Assembly (NCBI GenBank): GCA_031280705.1
Contig: JAITGJ010000040.1
Location: 1 to 7,784 of the forward strand
From: Spirochaetaceae bacterium
GTDB taxonomy: Bacteria; Spirochaetota; Spirochaetia; Treponematales; Breznakiellaceae
Reading direction: 5' to 3'
DNA: 7,784 nucleotides
Shown: one piece after another, positions 1 through 5,882 of the stretch
How positions within the stretch are numbered: the first letter of the stretch is position 1
Layout: the number at the start of each line of letters is the position of its first letter
Notes under the pieces: model-generated
What the model was told of the DNA's origin: nothing
The model's input: only the letters and a program-made list of their open reading frames with translations
The model's database searches: none
Translations under genes and position numbers: made by a program

Positions 1-56
1 CCCCCGTTCGAGCAACGTTGACTTTTCCTTTGCGGGGGGATATGATCAGGAAAAAT

Positions 57-932
57 ATGCGCACAGAGACCCTTTGGTATAATCTGAAACGGTTTGTTTT
101 AATTTTCCTCGGCTCCCTCCTCATGGCGGTCAATATCAATACCTTTGTAAACGCCGGCGGGCTGATACCCGGCGGATTCACCGGGCTTACCCTGCTGATT
201 CAGGAAATCTGCCAGCGGTACGGCGGGGTCTTCGTGCCCTTTGGCCCCATTCTGGTCCTCCTCAACACGGTTCCGGCGGCGGTCTGCTTCCGGTTTATCG
301 GCAAAAAATTTACCCTGTATTCCTGCCTCGCCGTGGTGCTGACCGGCATTTTGACGGATTTTCTGCCGTCCATGTTTATCGACTTTATCCAGCTTCACGA
401 CACCCTGCTTTCGGCGGTGTTCGGCGGCATCCTCAACGCGGCGGCGATCACCTGCTGCCTCCACGCGGACGCGACCAGCGGCGGCACCGACTTTATCGCC
501 GTTTTTATTTCCGAACGCTACCGGAAAAATTCGTGGAACTATATCTTTGCCGGGAATCTTGTCATTCTGACCATCGCCGCTTCGCTCTTTTCCCTGGACA
601 AGGCGCTGTATTCCATCATTTTCCAGTTTACCACCACAATGGCCCTGTCCCGCTTTTACCGCAGTTACGCGCAGGTAACGCTTTTTATCATTACCAATAT
701 GCCGGACGAGGTGTATCACGTCATCCGGGAAAAGACCAACCACGACGCGACCTCGTTCAGCGGCATTGGCCGCTACAAAATGGCCGAGCGTATTCTTCTC
801 TATTCGGTCGTGGCGGCCAACCAGGTAAACGGCGTCATCGCCGCCATCAAAAAAGTTGACCCGGCCTGTTTTATCAATGTGGTAAAAACCGAAGCCCTGA
901 ACGGGCGCTTTTACCTTAAACCAAAAGATTAG
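57..932 (+). CDS. YitT family integral membrane protein (DUF161 + DUF2179)
   Basis: Predicted 291-residue inner-membrane protein of the YitT family; the transported substrate or role of this family is not firmly known. The first ~195 residues are strongly hydrophobic, with membrane segments near 11-31, 36-52, 59-80, 86-104, 117-135 and 162-180. The family glycine motif G-G-L-I-P-G-G is at 34-40 and a second conserved loop, A-T-S-G-G-T-D-F, is at 139-146. Residues ~203-288 form the soluble C-terminal DUF2179 domain (V-T-L-F-I-I-T-N near 207, S-G-I-G-R-Y near 235), expected on the cytoplasmic side. I chose the ATG at 57 because AGGA lies 5 nt upstream. An in-frame ATG at 42 and TTG at 18 have poorer spacing. 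Length is normal for the family. It appears monocistronic: 196 nt with several hairpins separate it from gltX. The family call is firm; function is open. Confidence 0.93.
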   Translation: MRTETLWYNLKRFVLIFLGSLLMAVNINTFVNAGGLIPGGFTGLTLLIQEICQRYGGVFVPFGPILVLLNTVPAAVCFRFIGKKFTLYSCLAVVLTGILTDFLPSMFIDFIQLHDTLLSAVFGGILNAAAITCCLHADATSGGTDFIAVFISERYRKNSWNYIFAGNLVILTIAASLFSLDKALYSIIFQFTTTMALSRFYRSYAQVTLFIITNMPDEVYHVIREKTNHDATSFSGIGRYKMAERILLYSVVAANQVNGVIAAIKKVDPACFINVVKTEALNGRFYLKPKD

Positions 933-1006
933 CGCCCGCGGATCGGGGACCCGTGCCGGGGACAGCGCGCCCGCGGATGTTCGCCGTCCCCTGAAGCGCC
1001 TCCTTT

Positions 1007-1094
1007 CGCGCCATGGATGGCGCGGGGAAACATTCCGCGTTTTGCCAACGGCAAAACGCAAACTCAAAAATCCGCATGGATGCGGATTTTTGAG
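1007..1094. terminator. Cluster of three perfect hairpins, probable terminator between the YitT gene and gltX
   Basis: Three inverted repeats follow one another. Hairpin 1: CGCGCCAT (1007-1014) pairs with ATGGCGCG (1017-1024) around GG. Hairpin 2: GCGTTTTGCC (1037-1046) pairs with GGCAAAACGC (1050-1059) around AAC. Hairpin 3 is a 15-bp stem, 1063-1077 with 1080-1094, also around GG. Hairpin 3 has a GC-rich core flanked by five A on the left and five T on the right, so it can act as a Rho-independent terminator in either direction. It would end transcription from the YitT gene 130 nt after the stop codon. Hairpins 1 and 3 share the apex CATGGATG, which suggests related repetitive elements rather than chance. 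The structures are read directly; terminator function is inferred. Confidence 0.65.
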
Positions 1095-1123
1095 TAGACG
1101 CTTCCCCCGCGCGCGGGTACAAT
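1095..1123 (+). promoter_or_regulatory. Probable sigma-70 promoter of gltX
   Basis: TAGACG (1095-1100, four of six matches to the -35 consensus) is followed by a 17-nt spacer and TACAAT (1118-1123, five of six to the -10 consensus). The promoter begins directly after the preceding hairpin. Its predicted transcription start falls at about 1129-1131, on the gltX ATG itself, implying a leaderless or nearly leaderless message. Confidence 0.5.
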
Positions 1124-1128
1124 ACGGC

Positions 1129-2634
1129 ATGACCGTACGGGACCGTTACGCGCCCTCGCCGACCGGGCTGCAGCATATCGGCGGGGTAAGAACCGCGCTT
1201 TTCAACTATCTTTTTGCCCGCGCACGGGGGGGAACATTCGTCCTCCGCCTTGAGGATACCGACCGCGCGCGTTCGGAAGCGCGGTATGTCCAAAACCTTT
1301 ACAATACGTTTGCCTGGCTGGGCTTTTCCTGGGACGAAGGCCCCGATCGGGGCGGCCCGTTTGCGCCCTATGTCCAGTCCGAACGTTTCCCGCGGTACCG
1401 CGCGCACGCCGAAGACCTCGTTGCGCGGGGCAGCGCCTACTACTGCTTCTGCTCCTCCGCACGGCTTGAAGAACTCCGCGCGGAACGGGAAGCGGCCGTC
1501 TCGGGCGGCGCTTCCGCCGAAACGGGATACGACCGCCGGTGCCGCGCCCTCGGCGCGGACGAGGCGCGGCGGCGCGCGGAAAGCGGGGAACCGCATACCA
1601 TACGCCTCAAAATCCCCCTGGGGGACGGCGGGAATGTGCCGCTGACGCGCTTTCAGGATCATTTGCTTGGGGAAATTGCGTGGAAAAACAGCGACATCAA
1701 CCCCGATCCGGTCCTCCTCAAGTCGGACGGTTTCCCCACTTATCATTTGGCAAACGTGGTGGATGACCACCTGATGGAAATTACCCACGTCCTGCGGGCG
1801 CAGGAATGGCTGCCCTCAACGCCCCTCCATGTCATTTTGTACGCGGCCTTTGGCTGGCGTCCTCCCGCATACTGCCACCTTCCCATGGTGATGGGACAGG
1901 ACGGGAAAAAACTCAGCAAGCGCCACGGGGCCACAAGCATTGACGAATTCCGCCTTCAGGGGTATCTGCCCGAAGCGCTTATCAACTATGTGGCGCTCCT
2001 GGGCGCGTCCTACGAAGAAGGCAAAGAATTTTACACGCTCGATGAACTTGCCGCGCTTTTCAGCCTGGAAAAACTCAACAAGGCCCCGGCGGTCTTTGAC
2101 TACAAAAAACTCGACTGGTACAACGGCCAGTATATCCGCATGAAAGACAGCGCCGCTCTTGCCGCGCTGACCCTCCCCCACGCGGTCGCGGCGGGACTGT
2201 TCGGGGCGGCGGGAACAGAACCGGACGCGGAACAGCGCGGGAGGTTTGAGGCGGCGCTCCCCCTCATCAAGGAGCGGATTACGTTCCCGCGCGAAGCGGG
2301 TGAAAAACTCCGCTACCTCTTTTCAGAGCCGCCCCTCCCCACGCGGGAAGAATTTTTCCCAAAAAAAGCGGACCGCGCGGAAACGGCGCGGCTCCTTGCC
2401 ATTGCCCGCGCGATAACCGGCGATCTGTGCCGCGCGGAAGAAGCGGAGGCGGAGGCCATCGTCAAGGCGCGGGCGGAAAGGGAGGGCGTCAAGCTGGGCG
2501 ATCTGCTCATGCCGCTGCGGGTGGCGGTAACCGGCGCGCGGGTAAGCCCGCCCCTGTTCGGCTCCCTCCGCATCCTGGGCGCGGAAACGGCGCTTGCCCG
2601 TGTGGACCGCGCTCATGCGTACCTCACGGCGTAA
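1129..2634 (+). CDS. gltX: Glutamyl-tRNA synthetase
   Basis: Cytoplasmic class I aminoacyl-tRNA synthetase that joins glutamate to tRNA(Glu) using ATP; 501 residues, normal for the bacterial enzyme. The start at 1129 is fixed by the family N-terminus: R-Y-A-P-S-P-T-G (6-13) leads straight into the HIGH-type motif H-I-G-G (16-19). The KMSKS-type loop is K-L-S-K-R (261-265), followed by H-G. The catalytic Rossmann domain covers roughly the first 320 residues and the helical anticodon-binding region the rest. The zinc-site region is only partly kept: C106 and C108 (Y-C-F-C) and C138 are present, but the residue matching the His ligand of the E. coli enzyme is A140, so zinc binding is doubtful. 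No ribosome-binding site precedes the ATG, and the promoter ends 5 nt before it. Spirochaetes commonly use GatCAB for Gln-tRNA, so it may also charge tRNA(Gln); that is inference. Confidence 0.97.
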   Translation: MTVRDRYAPSPTGLQHIGGVRTALFNYLFARARGGTFVLRLEDTDRARSEARYVQNLYNTFAWLGFSWDEGPDRGGPFAPYVQSERFPRYRAHAEDLVARGSAYYCFCSSARLEELRAEREAAVSGGASAETGYDRRCRALGADEARRRAESGEPHTIRLKIPLGDGGNVPLTRFQDHLLGEIAWKNSDINPDPVLLKSDGFPTYHLANVVDDHLMEITHVLRAQEWLPSTPLHVILYAAFGWRPPAYCHLPMVMGQDGKKLSKRHGATSIDEFRLQGYLPEALINYVALLGASYEEGKEFYTLDELAALFSLEKLNKAPAVFDYKKLDWYNGQYIRMKDSAALAALTLPHAVAAGLFGAAGTEPDAEQRGRFEAALPLIKERITFPREAGEKLRYLFSEPPLPTREEFFPKKADRAETARLLAIARAITGDLCRAEEAEAEAIVKARAEREGVKLGDLLMPLRVAVTGARVSPPLFGSLRILGAETALARVDRAHAYLTA

Positions 2635-2698
2635 CGGCCCTGCGGCTTCCTCAAAATTCCCCGTCCGGCCGGGAGGAATCAAGCGCCGGCGCCGCCGC

Positions 2699-2820
2699 GA
2701 TACGGCGATTTACCGGAACCGTACCCGGTTTTATCCAAAATAGACGTGCGGTTTCAAAAAACCGTCAAGAGATTTTTCAAAATCGTCAAGAGTTTTTCCC
2801 AAAAGATACGGCGATTTACC
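2699..2820. repeat. Direct-repeat cluster in the convergent spacer between gltX and the sirtuin gene
   Basis: GATACGGCGATTTACC occurs twice, exactly, at 2699-2714 and 2805-2820, 106 nt apart start to start. Between the copies lies a 21-nt tandem repeat in which CGTCAAGAG (2763-2771 and 2784-2792) recurs, each followed by a T-run. A small hairpin, CGGTTT (2749-2754) with AAACCG (2759-2764), precedes it. The stretch separates two converging genes and has no convincing coding sequence. ACCGG (2712-2716) can pair with CCGGT (2725-2729) before TTTAT, a weak candidate terminator for gltX. Role unknown; the repeats themselves are certain. Confidence 0.7.
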
Positions 2821-2862
2821 AGACATGACCGCGCCGTCCTGCCGCGTCAAACGGCGGCCTGG

Positions 2863-3696
2863 TTACGTTAGACGGCTGTCCAGGGCTGAAAAAACCGTTT
2901 CGAGGTCGTCAAAAACAAGTTCCGCGCGCGGGTCCAGGGGCGTTTCCATATCATTAACGATGATAACCTTGCCCCCGGCGCGGAGGGTGATCTCCGGAAT
3001 GGCCGCCGCGGGGTAAACGGTAAGGCTGGTGCCCAAAACAAGCAGAAGACCGGCTTCCCGCGCGAGCCGTTCGGCGTCTTCAAGGGCGCGGGCGGGCAGG
3101 GCCTCGCCGAAAAAGGTAATCGCCGGTTTAAGCACGCTCCCGCACACGCCGCAGCGGGGAAGCTCCCCGCGCCGGACCAGTCCGGCGGCGTCCTCAAACG
3201 ACATCAGGTCCGCGCTTTCCATGCCGCCTGCGGGCTTTGACGCGGCCAACGCCTCCACGCGGGCCAGGTCCGAACAGCGGCGGCAATAATGCACCGACGG
3301 GGAACCGTGAATCTCGATCACCCGGCGGCTCCCCCCTTTTTGGTGGAGAAGGTCGATATTCTGCGTAATGATCCCGTGGCAAAGGCCCTTTTCTTCAAGG
3401 CGGGCCAAAACCAGATGGACCGTGGACGCTTCTTTTTCATCAAGATTATAGATAAAATCCCGCGCCGCCGTATAGTAAAATTCGGGCTTCCGGTTAAAGT
3501 ACGCAATGTCGAAGATTTTTTCCGCGTCCATTTCGCGGTAGAGGCCGTTCTTCCCCCGGAAATCACGTATCCCCGAAAGGGTGCTTACCCCCGCGCCGGT
3601 AAGGGCCGCGCAGGTTCCCGCCCCGGTGATAAGGGCGCGGAGGCGGTCAATTTTCGCCTCCGTTACGGCCCGCCCGGCGGGATCACGCGGGGGCAT
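2863..3696 (-). CDS. NAD-dependent protein deacylase (Sir2/CobB-type sirtuin)
   Basis: Sirtuin that removes acyl groups from lysine side chains of proteins while consuming NAD+; expected in the cytoplasm. The 277 residues hold every core motif: G-A-G-V-S (34-38) with the D-F-R-G that follows (45-48), T-Q-N-I-D (111-115), the catalytic His in E-I-H-G (H130), zinc ligands in C-x-x-C pairs C138/C141 and C182/C185, G-T-S-L (222-225) and V-N-D (247-249). The CobB/SIRT5-type Tyr-x-x-Arg signature for succinyl groups is not evident near 74-79. I chose ATG 3696; an in-frame TTG at 3705 is possible. The start lies inside the end of the upstream ankyrin gene (14-nt overlap), so translation is probably coupled. 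A good GGAGG sits at codons 13-14, but no ordinary start codon follows it. Last gene of a three-gene operon. Confidence 0.95.
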   Translation of the reverse strand: MPPRDPAGRAVTEAKIDRLRALITGAGTCAALTGAGVSTLSGIRDFRGKNGLYREMDAEKIFDIAYFNRKPEFYYTAARDFIYNLDEKEASTVHLVLARLEEKGLCHGIITQNIDLLHQKGGSRRVIEIHGSPSVHYCRRCSDLARVEALAASKPAGGMESADLMSFEDAAGLVRRGELPRCGVCGSVLKPAITFFGEALPARALEDAERLAREAGLLLVLGTSLTVYPAAAIPEITLRAGGKVIIVNDMETPLDPRAELVFDDLETVFSALDSRLT

Positions 3697-4651
3697 ATTG
3701 CTCAAAAAGGGCCAAAATGGCCGGATTGTTAAACAGGGCCGCGTACTTCCGCGCGCTTACCCCCAGCGCGTCTCCATCGCCCGTGTGCGCCCCCGCTTCA
3801 AGCAGCATCTGGACAAAGGGCGCGTCGGCAAGGCCCACGGAAATGATCAGCGCCGACTGGCCGTCGGTTGTGGTGCGGTTCACGTCCGCGCCGTTTTGAA
3901 TCAGCGCGCGGGCAATGCCGTGATACTTGCCCAGGGCGGCGTCGATAAGGGCGGACCCGCCCCGATCCCGCGCCGGGGCGTTTATGTCCGCGCCCGCGTC
4001 AAGGAGCAGCCTGACCATCTCATCGTCCCCCGCGCGGGCGGCCACGCTGAGGAGCGGCACCCCCGCGGCGTCCCGGAGGTCCGGCGAAAAGCCGCCCCGC
4101 AAAAAGAGCCGCGCGGACGCTATATCGCGTTCCCCCACCCGCGCGGCAAAGGACGCATCGCTCCAGGGAATTCCCGCGTCAAGAAGGGCGCGCCGGGCGT
4201 CTTCCCGCCGCGCCTTTTCTTTCCACACGCCGATTTCCGCGTCAAAAAGGGCTTTGCAGGCGTCCACACCGGCCACAAAACGGACGTGCGAAAACAGGTT
4301 TGACGATGATTCCCCGAACGGGGCCCCGTCCGGGGCCCCGGACAGGGCCGCGTCCGGGCTGGCGGCGCAGGCGACAAGCGTTCCCGAACGGCGAAAAAAT
4401 CCCGCCATCCAGGGGAACCACGGCGCGTCATTGCCGTTACCGTCATTGCCGTTACCGTCATTGCCGTTTTCCGGGGGGAGCACGACGATAAAACATCCGC
4501 CCGCTTCGAGGCGTTCGGCCAGCGCCGGGGAAAGCGCCCAGCCGTCGTCCACCTCCAGGCGGGCGGCGGAAAGCTCATAAGCCTGAACCAGGGCGGCCAG
4601 CGCCCCGGCGGCTTCATGTTCGTTTTTCCGGTGAACCACCGTTACCGTCAT
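3683..4651 (-). CDS. Ankyrin-repeat protein with TIR-like N-terminal region
   Basis: A 322-residue protein without signal peptide or membrane segments, so probably cytoplasmic. The C-terminal half is a run of ankyrin repeats, roughly 165-196, 197-231, 232-264, 265-297 and a degenerate 298-320, recognised by L-L-L-D-A-G-A-D-I-N (215-224) and A-L-I-Q-N-G-A-D-V-N (249-258). Residues 1-97 follow a TIR-like beta/alpha pattern: a first strand (2-7), a helix, C-F-I-V-V-L-P-P-E (53-61), then P-W-F-P-W (77-81) and a further strand (91-96). The glutamate of active TIR NADases is not seen where expected (M82 or nearby), so I would not predict catalysis. A 5-residue N-G-N-D-G repeat (62-75) interrupts this region. 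The start is the ATG of a TAATG overlap with the PotD-like gene, with GGGGA upstream. Ankyrin repeats bind protein partners; the target is unknown. The TIR assignment is tentative. Confidence 0.85.
   Translation of the reverse strand: MTVTVVHRKNEHEAAGALAALVQAYELSAARLEVDDGWALSPALAERLEAGGCFIVVLPPENGNDGNGNDGNGNDAPWFPWMAGFFRRSGTLVACAASPDAALSGAPDGAPFGESSSNLFSHVRFVAGVDACKALFDAEIGVWKEKARREDARRALLDAGIPWSDASFAARVGERDIASARLFLRGGFSPDLRDAAGVPLLSVAARAGDDEMVRLLLDAGADINAPARDRGGSALIDAALGKYHGIARALIQNGADVNRTTTDGQSALIISVGLADAPFVQMLLEAGAHTGDGDALGVSARKYAALFNNPAILALFEQYAPA
4426..4468. repeat. 15-nt tandem repeat inside the ankyrin gene
   Basis: CGTCATTGCCGTTAC occurs at 4426-4440 and 4441-4455, followed by its first 13 nt at 4456-4468. 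On the coding strand it gives the Gly/Asn/Asp-rich stretch at residues 62-75. The unit is a multiple of three, so copy-number change would lengthen or shorten a flexible loop without a frameshift. A 14-nt exact copy of the same sequence spans the gene's own start codon at 4639-4652. Confidence 0.9.
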
Positions 4652-5706
4652 TACCGTCCCCGGCGCGCGCGTTCCACCGCGGTCTGGAAACTGCTCCAAA
4701 TCCGCCGGTGGGCATTATCCGCGTCCTCGTCGATGTTAAAAAGAAACTCAAAATTCCGGTAATTGGACGGCATGATGAAAAAGTCCCGGAGGTCGCTCCT
4801 GATATGCTGTTCGGACGCCTGGAACGTACAATAATACCCCAGGTATTCAAAACAGCGCGCGCCGCGCACGGGGTCCAGGATAAAGTTAAGGAACCGGTGC
4901 GCCGCCTGCGCGTTGGGCGCGTGAGACGGGATAAAGGCCGGCATGATGCCGAAGCCGATTCCCTCCTTGGGGAACACCACGCGGAGGTTCGGGTTGGCCA
5001 TGCGCGCTTTGGTTACCGATTCGGTAAACATGATCCCCGCAAAAATATTTCCGTTCAAAATTTCCTGATCCAGCCCCGCGTCCTGGACCACGCGGATATT
5101 CGGCGCGAGGGAAAGGAGACGCTGGCCCGCGGCGTTGATGTCCGCCACGTTCTCGTCGTTAAAGCTTTTCCGCAGGGTCTGGAGGGCAAAACCGTTGACG
5201 ATCCGGTAATTGCCGATAATGCCCACCCGGCCCCGGAGGGCGGGATTCCACAGGTCCGCGTAGCCCTCAATGGGGAAATTGACCTTTGAGGGATCGTAGA
5301 GAATGGACAAGATGCCCGCGCCGTAGGGCACGGTATACTCGTCATGGGGATCGTAAAAATGATGCTGAAACATGGGGTTGATATTGCCGAAATTGGCGAT
5401 GGACCGCCTGTTCAGTTTCTGGGCAAACCCCGTCTGAATGGCGAAATCTACCATATAATCATCGGCAATAACGAGGTCGTACCCCGCGCCGCCGGACGAT
5501 TCGAGGGCCGCGAGAATATCCTCGTTGTAATCGCCGGTTCGTATTTCCACGGCGATACCCGTTTCCCGCGTGAATTCCGCGATAACCTCTGGAGGGATCA
5601 TTTCCTCAAAGGTAAGGATTACCAACTGCTGCCTGTTCTGCGCCCCGGCAAAGGGTACCGAAACGCCAGAGCAAATCAACGCCGCCAGGATCACTAATTT
5701 TCTCAT
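4651..5706 (-). CDS. PotD-like periplasmic substrate-binding protein of an ABC transporter
   Basis: A 351-residue exported binding protein of the spermidine/putrescine (PotD) type. A signal peptide covers residues 1-22 (hydrophobic 4-20, likely cut after A-G-A); there is no lipobox. Family signatures are P-P-E-V-I-A-E-F-T-R-E-T-G-I (38-51), Y-D-L-V-I-A (76-81), the V-P-Y-G-A-G hinge region (126-131), D-L-W-N-P-A-L-R-G-R-V (151-161) and L-N-F-I-L-D-P (273-279). Several polyamine-contacting aromatic positions of E. coli PotD appear replaced: the N-W-T-E-Y segment reads T-F-E-E-M (32-36), and the later I-W-N-G reads M-F-T-E (226-229). The ligand may therefore not be a polyamine. ATG 5706 is chosen for the signal peptide and an AGAGG 6 nt upstream. 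No permease or ATPase genes are nearby, so the partners are encoded elsewhere or absent. First gene of the operon with the ankyrin and sirtuin genes. Confidence 0.9.
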   Translation of the reverse strand: MRKLVILAALICSGVSVPFAGAQNRQQLVILTFEEMIPPEVIAEFTRETGIAVEIRTGDYNEDILAALESSGGAGYDLVIADDYMVDFAIQTGFAQKLNRRSIANFGNINPMFQHHFYDPHDEYTVPYGAGILSILYDPSKVNFPIEGYADLWNPALRGRVGIIGNYRIVNGFALQTLRKSFNDENVADINAAGQRLLSLAPNIRVVQDAGLDQEILNGNIFAGIMFTESVTKARMANPNLRVVFPKEGIGFGIMPAFIPSHAPNAQAAHRFLNFILDPVRGARCFEYLGYYCTFQASEQHIRSDLRDFFIMPSNYRNFEFLFNIDEDADNAHRRIWSSFQTAVERARRGR

Positions 5707-5736
5707 GTTCTGCCTCTTCTGAATGCCAATAGAATT

Positions 5737-5771
5737 GAGCCTGTCCAAAACCGCTGTTTTGATACAGGCTC
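5737..5771 (-). promoter_or_regulatory. Strong hairpin in the leader of the PotD-like operon
   Basis: GAGCCTGT (5737-5744) pairs with ACAGGCTC (5764-5771), and inside it CAAAAC (5746-5751) pairs with GTTTTG (5756-5761) around a 4-nt loop, giving a 14-bp stem with one small internal bulge. It ends 30 nt before the PotD-like start codon, just upstream of the ribosome-binding site. No T-run follows on the minus strand, so a cis-regulatory leader structure, an operator or an RNA-processing signal fits better than a simple terminator. Structure is seen; function is inferred. Confidence 0.5.
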
Positions 5772-5825
5772 CTGCGGTTTTCGGCCCGGGGCCGGTAAAC
5801 CGGTGATTTTTTAGCCGCTGTTCCC

Positions 5826-5853
5826 AAAACCCGGCTTGCGCCCACGGCGCGGG
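5826..5853 (-). terminator. Weak candidate terminator after the RlpA-like gene
   Basis: On the minus strand a GC-rich hairpin (GCGCC/GGCGC around a 3-nt loop, 5838-5850, extended by CCC/GGG with a 5-nt bulge) is followed by TTTT, 30-57 nt past the stop codon. The bulge makes it imperfect. If inactive, transcription of the RlpA-like gene could run into the PotD-like operon. Confidence 0.3.
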
Positions 5854-5882
5854 CCGCTTTTGGGGCCGGACCGTCCGCCGGG

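Noticed and set aside
1..56. End of an upstream gene.
   Set aside because: Too short, and no frame or motif supports it; only the leader of the YitT gene can be recognised.
1042..1128. N-terminal extension of gltX from TTG 1042.
   Set aside because: It would translate through two hairpins and add 29 residues before the conserved R-Y-A-P-S-P-T-G start region; no family member is known to me with such an extension.
99..1130. Long open frame on the minus strand opposite the YitT gene.
   Set aside because: GC-rich sequence gives long antisense frames; its translation is low-complexity and Arg/Gly-rich with no motif, while the plus strand encodes a clear family member.
3653..3660. ATT as a start codon for the sirtuin after a strong GGAGG.
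   Set aside because: ATT starts are very rare and the ATG at 3696 gives a normal length; the GGAGG is probably a coincidence of Glu-Ala codons.
4426..4468. CRISPR-like repeat.
   Set aside because: The 15-nt units are contiguous without spacers and lie in frame within a coding sequence.
2863..4651. Thoeris-like defence pair (TIR-like protein next to a SIR2 protein).
   Set aside because: The sirtuin has intact zinc cysteines and the compact length of a housekeeping deacylase, unlike the SIR2 domain of ThsA; there is no SLOG domain, and the TIR-like region seems to lack its catalytic Glu.
5792..5812. Plus-strand hairpin CCGG-TAAA-CCGG followed by TGA and six T, resembling a terminator.
   Set aside because: Only a 4-bp stem, and no plus-strand gene lies upstream for it to terminate.
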